A DNA stretch of 64,000 nucleotides from Sedimentitalea nanhaiensis DSM 24252 (GTDB lineage: Bacteria; Pseudomonadota; Alphaproteobacteria; Rhodobacterales; Rhodobacteraceae): NCBI RefSeq assembly GCF_000473225.1, contig NZ_KI421509.1:4304336-4368335 (forward strand). The letters run 5' to 3'. Each line of letters opens with the position of its first letter. Position 1 is the first letter of the stretch. The notes under the pieces are model-generated. The model was not told where the DNA came from. It saw only the letters and a program-made list of their open reading frames with translations, and made no database searches. Below are positions 41,965 through 51,565 of this stretch, piece after piece. The translations under genes and the position numbers were made by a program.

Positions 41965-42711
41965 TCAGGGGTCGGAGGCCAGCGAACGGCTGGCTTGTCC
42001 GGCCTGCTGCCGCCGTTTTTGTTCAGAGTCAATACGGGTGTCCAGTTCCGTGCGGGTCGGCAGGCCCGAAAACCGCTCGGCTGTGGGCATTTCATCCGCC
42101 ACGAACAGGTATCGCTCGCCTGCCACGTCGAGCAGACGATCCAGTTCTGTCAAGGGGTCGCCGTGGTCATCCGCCCGCAGGTCGAGCCAGGGATGCGCCT
42201 GACCGCGATGGATGGTCAGACCGGCGGCTTGCTTGCCGCGCTTGTCGCCGCCCGCGTCCTCGCCTGCGTGCATGGCGGCCAGCAAGCGGTGGGCAAAGGG
42301 CAGCTCGGAATGTGCCGCAAAGGCGGCGGCGGTGGCCTCTATCACCTCCGATCCGGTCAGCATGTTGCCAGCGACGCAGAACCCGTCGCCGATCAGGTGC
42401 CCGGCCCAATCGGTGCAGCCGCTGCCGGTGTGGGCGGCGAACCGGCCCGATGCATCCATCATGTGGCATTGACGAATGGCTTGCCCCGCGTCACGCGCAA
42501 CCAGGTCGTCCAGGACTGTCCGGGCCTCTTCGCCGGCCTCTAGCCGGTTGCGCCCTTCGGTGCCCCAGACCGGGTTGCAAAACGCCTGGCTGGCCACAGC
42601 AGAGCGCCGCCCGACATAGGGCACCGCCGCACCGCAGGCAAAGAACCGGCTGGCTACGGCGATGCCGATGGCTCCGTCAGCCGGATCGCGGGCAATGATG
42701 GACCAGGTCAT
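41965..42711 (-). CDS. DUF1028 family (Ntn-hydrolase-like) protein
   Basis: Start at the ATG at 42711, overlapping the GGT stop by 4 nt, gives 248 residues; the frame is open to 43020 but only as antisense-like sequence within GGT. The family motifs are IIARDPADGAIGIAVASRFFACGAAVPYVGRRSAVASQAFCNP (given here as its two ends, MTWSIIARDP and VASQAFCNP) and DGFCVAGNMLTG near 115-126. DUF1028 proteins have a beta-lactamase-unrelated Ntn-type fold and often accompany gamma-glutamyltransferase or peptide transporter genes. A peptidase/amidohydrolase role is likely but unproven. Confidence 0.85.
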   Translation of the reverse strand: MTWSIIARDPADGAIGIAVASRFFACGAAVPYVGRRSAVASQAFCNPVWGTEGRNRLEAGEEARTVLDDLVARDAGQAIRQCHMMDASGRFAAHTGSGCTDWAGHLIGDGFCVAGNMLTGSEVIEATAAAFAAHSELPFAHRLLAAMHAGEDAGGDKRGKQAAGLTIHRGQAHPWLDLRADDHGDPLTELDRLLDVAGERYLFVADEMPTAERFSGLPTRTELDTRIDSEQKRRQQAGQASRSLASDP

Positions 42712-44498
42712 CTGCCCACCGCATAGGCCTGCATCAGGCGCGGCGTGGCTGCGGCGCGCAGAATCCCGTTGGCTTCGCGCATCGCAGCGGTCAGACGGCC
42801 CACCGCCCAGGGATCGGACACGGTGACGATATGGCCCCGGTTGCGCAGATCGGCGATCACCGTCTCGCCGAAGGCCGGTTCCAGCATCATCTCGCCGGGT
42901 TTCACCTCGCGCGGAAAGAACGAGCCCTGGAAATGCATGGTGTGAAACAGCGGCGCATCCATGCCCTGTTGCAGACCCAGCCCATGATGCACGAAGCGCA
43001 GGAACCAGATCAGTTGCCATTGGTCCTGTTGGTCGCCGCCCGGCGTGCCAAAGGCCAGCCGCGCGCCGTCCTTTTCGGCAAAGGACGGTGTCAGCGTGGT
43101 GCGTGGCCGTCGTTTCGGACCCATCGAGGTCGGCAAGCCGTCGGTCAGCCAGAACATCTGCGCGCGCGAATTCAGCGGAAAGCCAAGGCCGGGAATGACC
43201 GGGCTGCTTTGCAGCCAGCCGCCCGAGGGCGTCGCCGCCACCATGTTGCCCCAGCGGTCGATCACGTCCAGATGCACGGTATCGCCGCGTTTCTCGGTGA
43301 GATGTGCCATGGTGGGTTCCTGTGCGGCCACCCCCGCGACGCCGAAATCCTGAACCGAACGGGCCAGATAGGCGTCGGCCAGATGCTCGAATCCCGGCAC
43401 CCGGCCCGGACGTTGATCCATCGACGCCGAGGCACCGATCAATTTGGCCCTTTCCGCGCCATAGTCATCGGAGAGCAGGCGATCCATCGGGATCTCGCTG
43501 AAATCCGGATCGCCGTAATAGGCTTCGCGGTCGGCATAGGCCAGTTTCATCGCCTCGGTGACCACATGCACAAATTCGGCGCCGTTGGGGTCCATCGCCG
43601 CAAGGTCGAAATTTTTCAGGATCGAAAGCGCTTGCAGCAACACCGGTCCCTGGCTCCAGGCCTGGGTCTTGTGGACAGTCCAGCCGTGGTAGTCCAGCGT
43701 CAGGGTTTGCTCGTAGCTCGCGCGCCAGTTGGCCATGTCGGCAGGGGCAAGCAGGGCGCCGTGCTTTTTCTCGGAGACATCCATCACATGGGCGTCCTTG
43801 AGATAGTCGAAAATCGCCTGTGCCACAAAGCCGGTGCGCCATTCGTCCCGGGCGGCGTCGATCCGGGCGGCGCGGTCGCCGTCGGCGGTGTCAGCCACCG
43901 TGGCCAGCCGGTCATAGGTTGCGGCAAGGTCGGGGTTTTTGAACAGCGCGTTGGGGGCCGGGGACTGTCCGCCGGGAGTCCAGACGGCGGCGGACGTGGG
44001 CCATTCGGCCTCAAAGAACCCACGCAGATCCTCGATGGTGGCGGCCACGCGCGGCAGGATCGGGTGGCCGTCGCGGGCATAATCGATTGCCGGTTGCAGC
44101 ACCTCGCGCAACCCCATGGTGCCGTGATCGCGCAGCATCAGCAACCAGCCATCGAACGCCCCGGGCACGACGGTTGCCAGCAGGCCCGAACCGGGCACCA
44201 GCGTCAGCCCCTGATCGGTAAAGGCCTCGATTGTGGCCGCCTCCGGGCTGACACCCTGGGCGCAGAGCACGGTGGTTTCGCCGGTTTGCGCCGAATGCAG
44301 GATCGCGGGCATGTCGCCCGCCGGCCCGTTCAGGTGCGGTTCGACGATTTGCAGGGCAAAGGCGGTGGCGACGGCGGCGTCAAAGGCGTTGCCGCCCTTT
44401 TCCAGAATGCCAAAGCCCACTGCAGAGGCCAGCCAGTGAGTCGAGGTCACGACGCCAAAGGTGCCGCGAATTTCCGGTCGGGTGGTAAAGTCTGACAT
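42708..44498 (-). CDS. ggt: Gamma-glutamyltransferase family protein
   Basis: Start at the ATG at 44498 gives 596 residues. The N-terminal part has VVTSTHWLASAVGFGILEKGGNAFDAAVA near 16-45, as in large subunits of GGT. The autocatalytic Thr is in GDTVHLDVIDRWGNMVAATPS near 400-420, followed by LNSRAQMFW and the substrate-site RRPRTTLTP. No signal peptide is evident, so unlike E. coli Ggt it is probably cytoplasmic, acting on gamma-glutamyl peptides or related acylated amino acids after import by the ABC system encoded upstream. Relatives annotated as cephalosporin or glutaryl acylases are an alternative. Confidence 0.9.
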   Translation of the reverse strand: MSDFTTRPEIRGTFGVVTSTHWLASAVGFGILEKGGNAFDAAVATAFALQIVEPHLNGPAGDMPAILHSAQTGETTVLCAQGVSPEAATIEAFTDQGLTLVPGSGLLATVVPGAFDGWLLMLRDHGTMGLREVLQPAIDYARDGHPILPRVAATIEDLRGFFEAEWPTSAAVWTPGGQSPAPNALFKNPDLAATYDRLATVADTADGDRAARIDAARDEWRTGFVAQAIFDYLKDAHVMDVSEKKHGALLAPADMANWRASYEQTLTLDYHGWTVHKTQAWSQGPVLLQALSILKNFDLAAMDPNGAEFVHVVTEAMKLAYADREAYYGDPDFSEIPMDRLLSDDYGAERAKLIGASASMDQRPGRVPGFEHLADAYLARSVQDFGVAGVAAQEPTMAHLTEKRGDTVHLDVIDRWGNMVAATPSGGWLQSSPVIPGLGFPLNSRAQMFWLTDGLPTSMGPKRRPRTTLTPSFAEKDGARLAFGTPGGDQQDQWQLIWFLRFVHHGLGLQQGMDAPLFHTMHFQGSFFPREVKPGEMMLEPAFGETVIADLRNRGHIVTVSDPWAVGRLTAAMREANGILRAAATPRLMQAYAVGR

Positions 44499-44512
44499 GG
44501 GGTCTCCGATGG

Positions 44513-45379
44513 TCAGTGTTCGCGCGGGTCCAGCGCATCGCGCAGCCCGTCGCCCAAAAGATTGAACCCCAGCACCACGAGAAAGATCGCAATGCCCGGC
44601 CACATGGCCATCCAGGGGGCTTGGTTCAGAAAGTTCTTGGCGGTGTTCAGCATCGACCCCCAGCTGGGTGCGGGTGGCTGTTGGCCAAGGCCCAGAAAGG
44701 ACAGCGAGGCTTCGGCGATGATGGCGGTGGCGATGGTCAGGGTCGCCTGCACCAGGATCGGCGGCAGTACGTTGGGGAAGATATAGCGCGACAGGATGCG
44801 CCAGTTTGGCAGGCCGATGGCATGGGCGGATTCCACGTAATCGGCGGTCTTGATGTTCAGAACCTGCCCACGCGTCAGGCGCACAAAGATGGGCATCGCG
44901 GAAATACCGATGGCGATCATCGCATTGGTCAGGGACGGTCCCAGAAAGGCCGCCAGCGCAATCGCCAGGATCAGGAAAGGCGCGGCCAGCAATGCTTCGG
45001 TGCAACGCGAGATAATGGCGTCGGTCCAGCCCCCGAAATACCCGGCCAGAATGCCCAGCGGCACGCCGAGCATCAGCGCAATGCCCACCGACACGACGCC
45101 CGCCAGAAGTGAGGCTTGCGCGCCCCAGATCATCCGGGCCAGAACGTCGCGACCGATTTCATCGGTGCCCAGCCAGTGTGCCGCGGATGGCGCTTTGCGC
45201 ACGGCTCCCCAGTCGGTCGTTGCCGGGTCGGGGATCGGCAGGATGGGGGCCGCCAGCGCGATCAGGATGAAAAAGCTGACCAGAAAACCGCCCAGCATGG
45301 CGCTGCGGTGGCCGCGGAACTTTTTCCACACACGGTTCTGGGGCCTGGCGGCAAGGATGGGATCGGGTTGCGCGACCAT
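44513..45379 (-). CDS. Oligopeptide-type ABC transporter permease (DppC-like)
   Basis: The 288-residue protein has the DppC/OppC layout: an N-terminal helix (GGFLVSFFILIALAAPILP), then a loop with HWLGTDEIGRDVLARMIWGAQASLLAG near 68-94 and the five-helix permease core with the EAA motif (YVESAHAIGLPNWRILSRYIFPNVL). It follows the DppB-like gene after 1 bp and precedes GGT by 14 bp. Together with DppB it forms the channel for peptides or glutathione-like compounds. Confidence 0.9.
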   Translation of the reverse strand: MVAQPDPILAARPQNRVWKKFRGHRSAMLGGFLVSFFILIALAAPILPIPDPATTDWGAVRKAPSAAHWLGTDEIGRDVLARMIWGAQASLLAGVVSVGIALMLGVPLGILAGYFGGWTDAIISRCTEALLAAPFLILAIALAAFLGPSLTNAMIAIGISAMPIFVRLTRGQVLNIKTADYVESAHAIGLPNWRILSRYIFPNVLPPILVQATLTIATAIIAEASLSFLGLGQQPPAPSWGSMLNTAKNFLNQAPWMAMWPGIAIFLVVLGFNLLGDGLRDALDPREH

Positions 45380-45380
45380 G

Positions 45381-46325
45381 TTATTGCCCCCTCAGACGCG
45401 GGTTCAGCAGGACGTAGAGCACATCGGCCAGCAGATTCATCAGGATAAATCCGATGGCGGTGACCAGAACGATGCCCTGCACCACGGCGTAGTCCCGGTT
45501 GAACACCGCATCGACGACCAGTTTGCCAAAGCCGGGGATGGTAAAGATCTGTTCGGTCAGGACCGCGCCCGCGACCAGTTCGCCAAACAGCAGCGCGGTC
45601 AGCGTCACGATGGGGGTCAGCGCATTGCGGAACGCGTGTTTCAGCACCACGCGTTTTTCCAGCACCCCCTTGGCGCGGGCCGTGCGGATATAGTCTGCGG
45701 TCAGCACCTCAAGCATGGCAGACCGGGTGTGGCGCATCAACGTTGCCGCCAGCGCCGTGCCCAGCACAAAGGCTGGCATGATCATCGTGGTGATGGATTT
45801 CAGCGGATCTTCGGACAGGGGCACATAGCCCGAGGCCGGCAGCAGCTGCCATTTCACCGAGACCAGCAGGATCAGCATGATCCCCAGCCAGAAGTTCGGG
45901 ATCGACAGGCCCGACAGCGCCACGATATTGGCGATGTAGTCGGTGATCGTGCCCTTTTTCACCGCCGACAGGATGCCCGCCGGGATGCCTATGAGCAGCG
46001 CGAAACACATCGCCATCACCGCCAATTGTATGGTCACCGGCAGTTTCTGGCCGATGAGCTCCATCACCGGCTGGCTGGTGCGCAGCGAAATTCCCAGGTC
46101 GCCTGTCAGCGCATTGCCGACCCAGGTGATATATTGCACCGGGATCGGATCGTTCAGGCGGTATTTCTCGCGCAGGAATTCCAGCACCTCGGGGTCGCGC
46201 TCTTCGCCGGCCATGGCCAGAATCGGGTCGCCGGGCAACAGCTTTTGCAGGGCAAAGACGAACATCGAGATCAGGATGATCGTCGGGATCGCAATCACGA
46301 TGCGGCGCAGGATGAAGGGCAGCAT
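45381..46325 (-). CDS. Oligopeptide-type ABC transporter permease (DppB-like)
   Basis: The ATG at 46325 gives 314 residues starting with the typical N-terminal helix MLPFILRRIVIAIPTIILISMF; an open frame to 46418 adds only low-complexity Pro/Arg sequence. Landmarks are FLREKYRLNDPIPVQY near 50-65, GDLGISLRTSQPV and the EAA loop YIRTARAKGVLEKRVVLKHAFRNALTP near 205-232. It is the partner of the DppC-like permease. Confidence 0.9.
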   Translation of the reverse strand: MLPFILRRIVIAIPTIILISMFVFALQKLLPGDPILAMAGEERDPEVLEFLREKYRLNDPIPVQYITWVGNALTGDLGISLRTSQPVMELIGQKLPVTIQLAVMAMCFALLIGIPAGILSAVKKGTITDYIANIVALSGLSIPNFWLGIMLILLVSVKWQLLPASGYVPLSEDPLKSITTMIMPAFVLGTALAATLMRHTRSAMLEVLTADYIRTARAKGVLEKRVVLKHAFRNALTPIVTLTALLFGELVAGAVLTEQIFTIPGFGKLVVDAVFNRDYAVVQGIVLVTAIGFILMNLLADVLYVLLNPRLRGQ

Positions 46326-46390
46326 GAAACCAACTTTCGGGCGGTGTCGGGAGGTTGGACGGGGACGGGGCGGAGGGTTGGAAAGGGGTG

Positions 46391-46414
46391 GGCCCGCGCA
46401 CCGGCGCGCGGGCC
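46391..46414 (-). terminator. GC-rich hairpin after the binding-protein gene
   Basis: GGCCCGCGC (46391-46399) and GCGCGGGCC (46406-46414) form a 9-bp stem with a 6-nt loop, directly downstream of the solute-binding protein stop (46422) and before the DppB-like gene. It lacks a T-run and probably stabilises the binding-protein mRNA or limits readthrough. Confidence 0.55.
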
Positions 46415-46421
46415 GCAAGGG

Positions 46422-47945
46422 TCATTCGTCTTTCATCATGCCTTCGAGACGGATCATGCCGTCGGGATAGGGCACAAAGCCCTTGATCGAGTCATCCAGC
46501 GCCCAGATCCAGGTTTGATGATAAATCATCATGCGCGGCAGGTCCTCGTTCAGGATGTCGCGCGCCGCGTCATAGCTGGCTTTGCGCTCGGCGATATCAT
46601 TGCTGGCGCGCGCGGCGTTCATCAGGCGGTCGACGTCGGCGTTGGAATACTCGCTGTCGTTGATGCCGCCATTGGTGGTGACGAACTGGTGATTGTTGCC
46701 ATCCGGATCGACCCGGCCCGACCAGCCGATCTGGCTGGCCTGATAGTCGCCCGCCGACTGGTCCGCCAGCAAGGTTGCGAATTCCTTTGAAGTGATGGTG
46801 ATGTTGATCCCGGCCTCGGCGGCCATGGCCTGTACGACCTGCATCAGCTGCAGGGGAACGGTGGTGTTGGGCACCTGAACCTCAAGATCGATGCCATCGG
46901 GATATCCGGCTTCGGCCAGCAACGCCCTGGCCTTGTCCAGATCGCGGGCAGGCACCGGATGGTTGCTGTTGTACCAGGGCGAATTCGGCGGTACCGGCTG
47001 GTTGCCGGCGGCAAAGGCACCGTCAAACACCACCTGGTTGATCGCCTCGCGGTCGATTGCATAGCTCAGCGCCTGGCGCAGCCGTTTGTCGTTGCCCCAG
47101 GGATTATCGCCTTTTTCGCCGTTGTTAATGTTAAATGTAATGCCTTGATATCCCAAGGAAATTGCGCTTTCAACCTGTATGCCATCGTCCGATTTCGCCT
47201 GTGCCAGATCGGTGGCGGCCAGACGTTCCAGCATGTCGATATCGCCAGATTGCAGGTTGGCGAGACGCACGGTGGTGTCCGGGATCGGCAGATAGGTGAC
47301 GCTGTCGAAATGGATCTGATCGGCGTTCCAGTAGTCGGCGAATTTGTTCAGCACGATGCGGTCCTGCGCCACCCGCTCGCCAAAGGCAAAGGGACCGGAG
47401 CAAACCGGGTTCAGGCCAAAATCGGCCCCTGCCGCGGTCGCGGCGGTAGGCGATACCATCATGCCCGCGCGATCCGCCAGCTGCGCCAGCAGGGTGGCAT
47501 CGGGTGCGGTCAGGTTCAGCTTGATCTCGTGGCTGCCCAATACCTCGGTGCTGGCAATCGATTTCAGTTCGGACTTGCGGCGGGATGCTTCCATGGTCTG
47601 GCTGCGGGTGATGTTGTCGGCCACGGCCTGGGCGTCAAACGGGGTGCCATCGTGGAACACCACGCCTTCGCGCAGCGTCATGGTCAGGGCGGTGCCGTCA
47701 TCGGACCAGGACCAGCCGGTGGCCAGTTGCGGGATGATCTCCAGATCCGGTGTTATGTCCACCAGTTTGTCGCACAGCGCGGTATAGACGATGCGCCCGA
47801 CAAAGGTGCGAGACTGGTCCGGGTCCAGAACATCGGCATCCGATTGCAACGCGATACGCAGATCGGCGGCCATTGCCGGGGCGGCAAGCCCAACCGATGT
47901 GGCACCCAGCAGGGCGGCCAGAAGAGAGGATTTCAGATGGGTCAT
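46422..47945 (-). CDS. ABC transporter substrate-binding protein, family 5 (DppA/OppA/GsiB-like)
   Basis: The 507-residue receptor has a signal peptide (residues 1-27, LLAALLGATSVGLAAPAMA) and the SBP_bac_5 fold: LDPDQSRTFVGRIVYTALCDKLVDI near 40-65, PQLATGWSWSDDGTALTMTLREGVVFHDGTPFDAQAV in the next part, and RQALSYAIDREAINQVVF near 288-306. Family members bind di- to oligopeptides, nickel, glutathione or opines. With GGT encoded downstream, gamma-glutamyl peptides or glutathione are the most economical guess. Confidence 0.92.
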   Translation of the reverse strand: MTHLKSSLLAALLGATSVGLAAPAMAADLRIALQSDADVLDPDQSRTFVGRIVYTALCDKLVDITPDLEIIPQLATGWSWSDDGTALTMTLREGVVFHDGTPFDAQAVADNITRSQTMEASRRKSELKSIASTEVLGSHEIKLNLTAPDATLLAQLADRAGMMVSPTAATAAGADFGLNPVCSGPFAFGERVAQDRIVLNKFADYWNADQIHFDSVTYLPIPDTTVRLANLQSGDIDMLERLAATDLAQAKSDDGIQVESAISLGYQGITFNINNGEKGDNPWGNDKRLRQALSYAIDREAINQVVFDGAFAAGNQPVPPNSPWYNSNHPVPARDLDKARALLAEAGYPDGIDLEVQVPNTTVPLQLMQVVQAMAAEAGINITITSKEFATLLADQSAGDYQASQIGWSGRVDPDGNNHQFVTTNGGINDSEYSNADVDRLMNAARASNDIAERKASYDAARDILNEDLPRMMIYHQTWIWALDDSIKGFVPYPDGMIRLEGMMKDE

Positions 47946-49036
47946 GGGTGGATCTCCTTGTTGGTTTTATGGCTGATATTGGCGCCATCGGCCGCGGCGC
48001 GGTACAGGTCGAACCGCGCTTGTGCGGCCAAGGTGCGGGATTTGGCACCCGCACGGGGCGCGGCGGCGGCGATCTCGCGCCAGAAGTGGCAGGCCACGCC
48101 ATGTGCTTGGTCGCCCAGAACCGGGCTTTCCGCCTGACAGAGGGCCCGGGCATGGGGACAGCGGGTATGGAACCTGCATCCGGACGGCGGATGCAGCGGG
48201 CTGGGCGTTTCGCCAGCGCTGCGCGCGACCTGCGAGGGGCTGCCGTGTTCGGCCACCGGGATCGAGTCCAGCAGCAGTTGGGTATACGGATGGCGGGCGC
48301 TGTCGAACACCGCGTCTGTCGGGCCGGTCTCGACAATCTGGCCCAGGTACATCACCGCGACCCGGTCGCTCATGTGGCGGATCACGGCCAGGTCATGGGC
48401 GATGATCACCAGCGTCAGATCCAGATCGCGCCCCAGATCGCTGAGCAGATTGATGACCTGGGCCTGCACGGACACGTCCAGTGCCGACACCGGTTCATCC
48501 CCGATGATCAGTTTCGGACCCGAAGCCAGCGCCCGGGCGATGCCGATGCGCTGGCGCTGGCCGCCGGAAAACTCGTGCGGATACCGATCGGCGTGTTCGG
48601 GCATTAACCCGACCTGACTGAGCAATGCGCCGACCCGGTCGCGTCGGCCCGCACCGTCGAGTTCGGGCGCGTGCAATTCCAGCGGTTCGGCGATCAGCTT
48701 GCCCACGGTCAGACGCGGGTTCAGCGAGGAAAACGGATCCTGAAAGATGAACTGGAGATCGCCCCGCAGGCGGCGCAGCTCCGCTCCGCCCGTGGTGCTG
48801 ATCGGGGTGCCGTCGAATTTCACTTCGCCCGAGGTCGGTGTCAGCAGCCGCATCATCAGCCGCGCCAGGGTGGATTTGCCGCAACCTGATTCCCCGACGA
48901 TGGCAAAGGTCTCGCCGCGCCGGATATCCAGCGAAACGCCGTCGACCGCGTGCACCGTGTCACCGGGGTTGAACAAGCCGGCATTGACGCGGAAATGCTT
49001 GACCAGGTTTCTGGCCTCAAGGATCAGATCGCTCAT
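47942..49036 (-). CDS. Oligopeptide-type ABC transporter ATPase (DppF-like)
   Basis: Start at the ATG at 49036, overlapping the DppD-like gene by 4 nt, gives 364 residues. Walker [10 protein letters not shown] is near 50-58, the signature FSGGQRQRIGIARALA near 160-175, Walker B LIIGDEPVSALD just after. The C-terminal oligopeptide-specific extension contains PSGCRFHTRCPHARALC, a Cys-rich loop that binds an Fe-S cluster in Dpp-type ATPases. The tail beyond the Cys motif is ~65 residues longer than usual. Confidence 0.92.
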   Translation of the reverse strand: MSDLILEARNLVKHFRVNAGLFNPGDTVHAVDGVSLDIRRGETFAIVGESGCGKSTLARLMMRLLTPTSGEVKFDGTPISTTGGAELRRLRGDLQFIFQDPFSSLNPRLTVGKLIAEPLELHAPELDGAGRRDRVGALLSQVGLMPEHADRYPHEFSGGQRQRIGIARALASGPKLIIGDEPVSALDVSVQAQVINLLSDLGRDLDLTLVIIAHDLAVIRHMSDRVAVMYLGQIVETGPTDAVFDSARHPYTQLLLDSIPVAEHGSPSQVARSAGETPSPLHPPSGCRFHTRCPHARALCQAESPVLGDQAHGVACHFWREIAAAAPRAGAKSRTLAAQARFDLYRAAADGANISHKTNKEIHP

Positions 49037-50040
49037 GCGCTGACCGCCAGGCACTGATCCAGCGGAACAAAATGACAGGCCGCCCCGTGCCCTGCACCAA
49101 GGTCGCGCATTGGCGGGGTGCGCGCACAAATCTCGGCGGCAAAAGGACACCGGGTGCGGAACCGGCATCCCGTTGGCATCGCGTCAATCCCCGGCACGGT
49201 GCCGGGCACCGTCGCCAGCTGCCCGCGCGGCCCGGTCAGCGCCGGCATCGAGGCCATCAGACCGATGGTATAGGGATGCTGGGGATCGTCAAAGATCTGT
49301 CCCACCGGGCCGGTCTCGACGATCTGGCCGCCATACATCACCGCCACGGTGGTGGCGATTTCGGCCACCACGCCCAGATCGTGGGTGATCATGATCGTGC
49401 CCATGCGCGACTGGTTCTGCAGGTCTCGGATCAAATCGAGGATCTGCGCCTGAATGGTGACGTCAAGTGCGGTTGTCGGTTCATCCGCGATCAACAACGC
49501 CGGGTTGTTGATCAGCGCCATCGCGATCATCACCCGCTGGCGCATGCCGCCGGACAGTTGATGCGGATATTCCCGCAGCCGCGCTTCGGGGGCGGGGATA
49601 CCGACGCGCCGCAGCATCTGCGCGGCACGCTCTGTCGCTTCGGACCGGGGAATATCGGTATGGCACAGCATCGCCTCGGCGATCTGATCGCCAATGCGGA
49701 ACGCCGGGTTCAGCGAGGTCATCGGCTCTTGGAAAATCATCGCCATCCGGCGTCCGCGGGCGGAGGTCGGCAGTACCTCGCGCCGCAAGTCATACTCGCG
49801 CCCGTCAAATTGCATCTGGCCGGATTCGATCTGCGCGGCCCCCTTGGGCAGCAGGCCCATGATCGCCATCGAGGTCACGCTTTTGCCACAACCGGATTCA
49901 CCGACGATACACAGGGTCTCGCCGGCGCTGATCGTCAAATCGACCCTGGACACGACCGACGCACCGTGACCGCGAAACCGCAGACTGAAGTCCCGGATTT
50001 GCAACAGGGGGGCATCGGCGGACGATGGGTTTTGGCTCAT
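49033..50040 (-). CDS. Oligopeptide-type ABC transporter ATPase (DppD-like)
   Basis: Start at the ATG at 50040 gives 335 residues; an upstream in-frame extension to 50070 would overlap the -10 region of the promoter. Walker [10 protein letters not shown] is near 46-54, signature [15 protein letters not shown] near 167-181, Walker [14 protein letters not shown]. The Cys-rich C-terminal motif [17 protein letters not shown] is present as in the partner. First gene of the transporter-GGT-DUF1028-GntR operon. Confidence 0.92.
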   Translation of the reverse strand: MSQNPSSADAPLLQIRDFSLRFRGHGASVVSRVDLTISAGETLCIVGESGCGKSVTSMAIMGLLPKGAAQIESGQMQFDGREYDLRREVLPTSARGRRMAMIFQEPMTSLNPAFRIGDQIAEAMLCHTDIPRSEATERAAQMLRRVGIPAPEARLREYPHQLSGGMRQRVMIAMALINNPALLIADEPTTALDVTIQAQILDLIRDLQNQSRMGTIMITHDLGVVAEIATTVAVMYGGQIVETGPVGQIFDDPQHPYTIGLMASMPALTGPRGQLATVPGTVPGIDAMPTGCRFRTRCPFAAEICARTPPMRDLGAGHGAACHFVPLDQCLAVSA

Positions 50041-50063
50041 GTGACTCGGGTCTCCCACAGCGT

Positions 50064-50098
50064 GAACCAATTAAGAAATGGTTCGGCGCGGCTGTCAA
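50064..50098 (-). promoter_or_regulatory. Promoter and GntR-type operator of the peptide-ABC/GGT operon
   Basis: On the minus strand TTGACA (50098-50093), 17-bp spacer, CTTAAT (50075-50070) form a strong sigma70-like promoter 30 bp before the start codon. The palindrome GAACCA-N9-TGGTTC (50064-50069 / 50079-50084) covers the -10, which suits repression. A strongly A/T-rich block (~50125-50185) lies just upstream and could act as an UP element. Confidence 0.7.
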
Positions 50099-50299
50099 GA
50101 CGCTTTTTCCCGAGGCGGGGATGGCTGTTATTTTACTTTAATATATTATAGTAATTATTTGATATATATCATTTATTACATTCGGATTATCGCCAGGATC
50201 CCCGCCGGGTGGCTGTGCGCCATATTGGGGCACGGCTCTGAACAGGGCCGGACCCGGTGCACAGACCGCCGGCCACGGTCACGGCGCGTTCTAAAACGC
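50099..50299. other. A/T-rich intergenic region between operons
   Basis: The stretch from the peptide-operon -35 to the arsJ stop holds an exceptional A/T-rich block at about 50125-50185 in an otherwise GC-rich window. No gene and no T-tailed terminator for arsJ were recognised. Confidence 0.4.
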
Positions 50300-51565
50300 T
50301 CATGCCGCGGAGCCCGGCGTTTCCTGGGGGTGCAGCCGTCCCGCAGCCAGTGCCGACAGGGCCACCAGTACCGCCGCAGTGCCCAGGCAGGCGGCAAGCC
50401 CGCCCAGCTGATACGTCAGGCCCGACAGTACCGTACCTGTCAACCGGCCCGCAGCGTTGGCCATATAGTAGAACCCCACATCCATCGTCACCCGCTCTTG
50501 GCGGCTGAAGGCGAGGATCAGATAGGAATGCAATGCGGAATTTATTGCGAACACCCCGCCAAAGACCAGCAGCCCGACGATCAGCGTAACGGTGAGCCAC
50601 GGCGCGGGCTGACCTGCAACCAGCGCCGCCAATGCCAACGCTGCGGGCACCAAAGCCAGCACCGTGGCCCAGGTACGGGCCGAGCCGATCAACTCGGACT
50701 CGGGGCGATCTGCGGCGTGCAACAGACGCGGGGCTGCGGCCTGGACCGCACCGTAAAGAATGATCCAGACCGCCATGAAGCCGCCGATCAGGAAGAACGC
50801 CGCGCGATTGCCCGCGGCGCTGCCATCTGACAGCACGGCGTAGAAATAGATCGGAATGCCGACGACAAACCACACATCCCGTGCGGCAAACAGAAACAGG
50901 CGGGCCGCCGACAGCCAGTTTACATTGGCGGATTTCGAAAACACTTCAGAGAATTTCACTCCTTTGCGCCCACGCGGCAAGCCGGCAGGCATGGCGATCA
51001 GGATGGCCCCCAGGATGACGGACAACACCACGGCCATGGCCAGCACGGACAAGTGGAACCCGACCGTGGCCAGCAGGGCCGCGCCCAGCAGAAAGCCCAG
51101 CCCCTTGACCGCGTTTTTCGACCCGGTCAGCACCGCAACCCAGCGAAACAGCCCGTCGCCTTTGGTCGGGGCCAGCAGCTTGACGGTCGATTTCGCCGAC
51201 ATCTTGGCCAGATCCTTGGCAACGCCCGACAGTCCCTGAACCGCCATCACATAGGCAACCGACAGACCGATGGTCCAGGCCGGATCAAGTTGCGACAGCG
51301 CCAACAGGGCGATGATCTGCAATCCGAGCCCGGCATAGAGCGTGAAGGTCAGCCCGAACCGCGCCGCGATCCAGCCCGCCGACAGATTGGTCGCCATCCC
51401 GGCAAGCTCGTAGAGCACAAACAGCCAGGCCAGCTGTACGGCGCTGAAGCCCAGTGTGTGAAAATGCAGCAGCACCAGCATCCGCAGCGCGCCGTCGGTC
51501 AGCATGAAGGCCCAATAGGCCGCCGTCACCGCGATATAGGCTGGCAGCCCCTGTTGCCGGGTCAC
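50300..51565 (-). CDS. arsJ: Organoarsenical efflux MFS transporter ArsJ
   Basis: The 421-residue protein has about 12 membrane segments and the sequence character of Ars[29 protein letters not shown] at the start, [21 protein letters not shown] in the first half with the following [20 protein letters not shown], and [14 protein letters not shown] near 370. ArsJ exports 1-arseno-3-phosphoglycerate, which falls apart outside to arsenate. Its start overlaps the GAPDH gene by 4 nt, the canonical partner. Confidence 0.92.
   Translation of the reverse strand: MTRQQGLPAYIAVTAAYWAFMLTDGALRMLVLLHFHTLGFSAVQLAWLFVLYELAGMATNLSAGWIAARFGLTFTLYAGLGLQIIALLALSQLDPAWTIGLSVAYVMAVQGLSGVAKDLAKMSAKSTVKLLAPTKGDGLFRWVAVLTGSKNAVKGLGFLLGAALLATVGFHLSVLAMAVVLSVILGAILIAMPAGLPRGRKGVKFSEVFSKSANVNWLSAARLFLFAARDVWFVVGIPIYFYAVLSDGSAAGNRAAFFLIGGFMAVWIILYGAVQAAAPRLLHAADRPESELIGSARTWATVLALVPAALALAALVAGQPAPWLTVTLIVGLLVFGGVFAINSALHSYLILAFSRQERVTMDVGFYYMANAAGRLTGTVLSGLTYQLGGLAACLGTAAVLVALSALAAGRLHPQETPGSAA

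Noticed and set aside
44499-45005. N-terminal extension of gamma-glutamyltransferase
   Set aside because: It lies in another frame of the DppC-like gene; the family N-terminus begins at the ATG at 44498.
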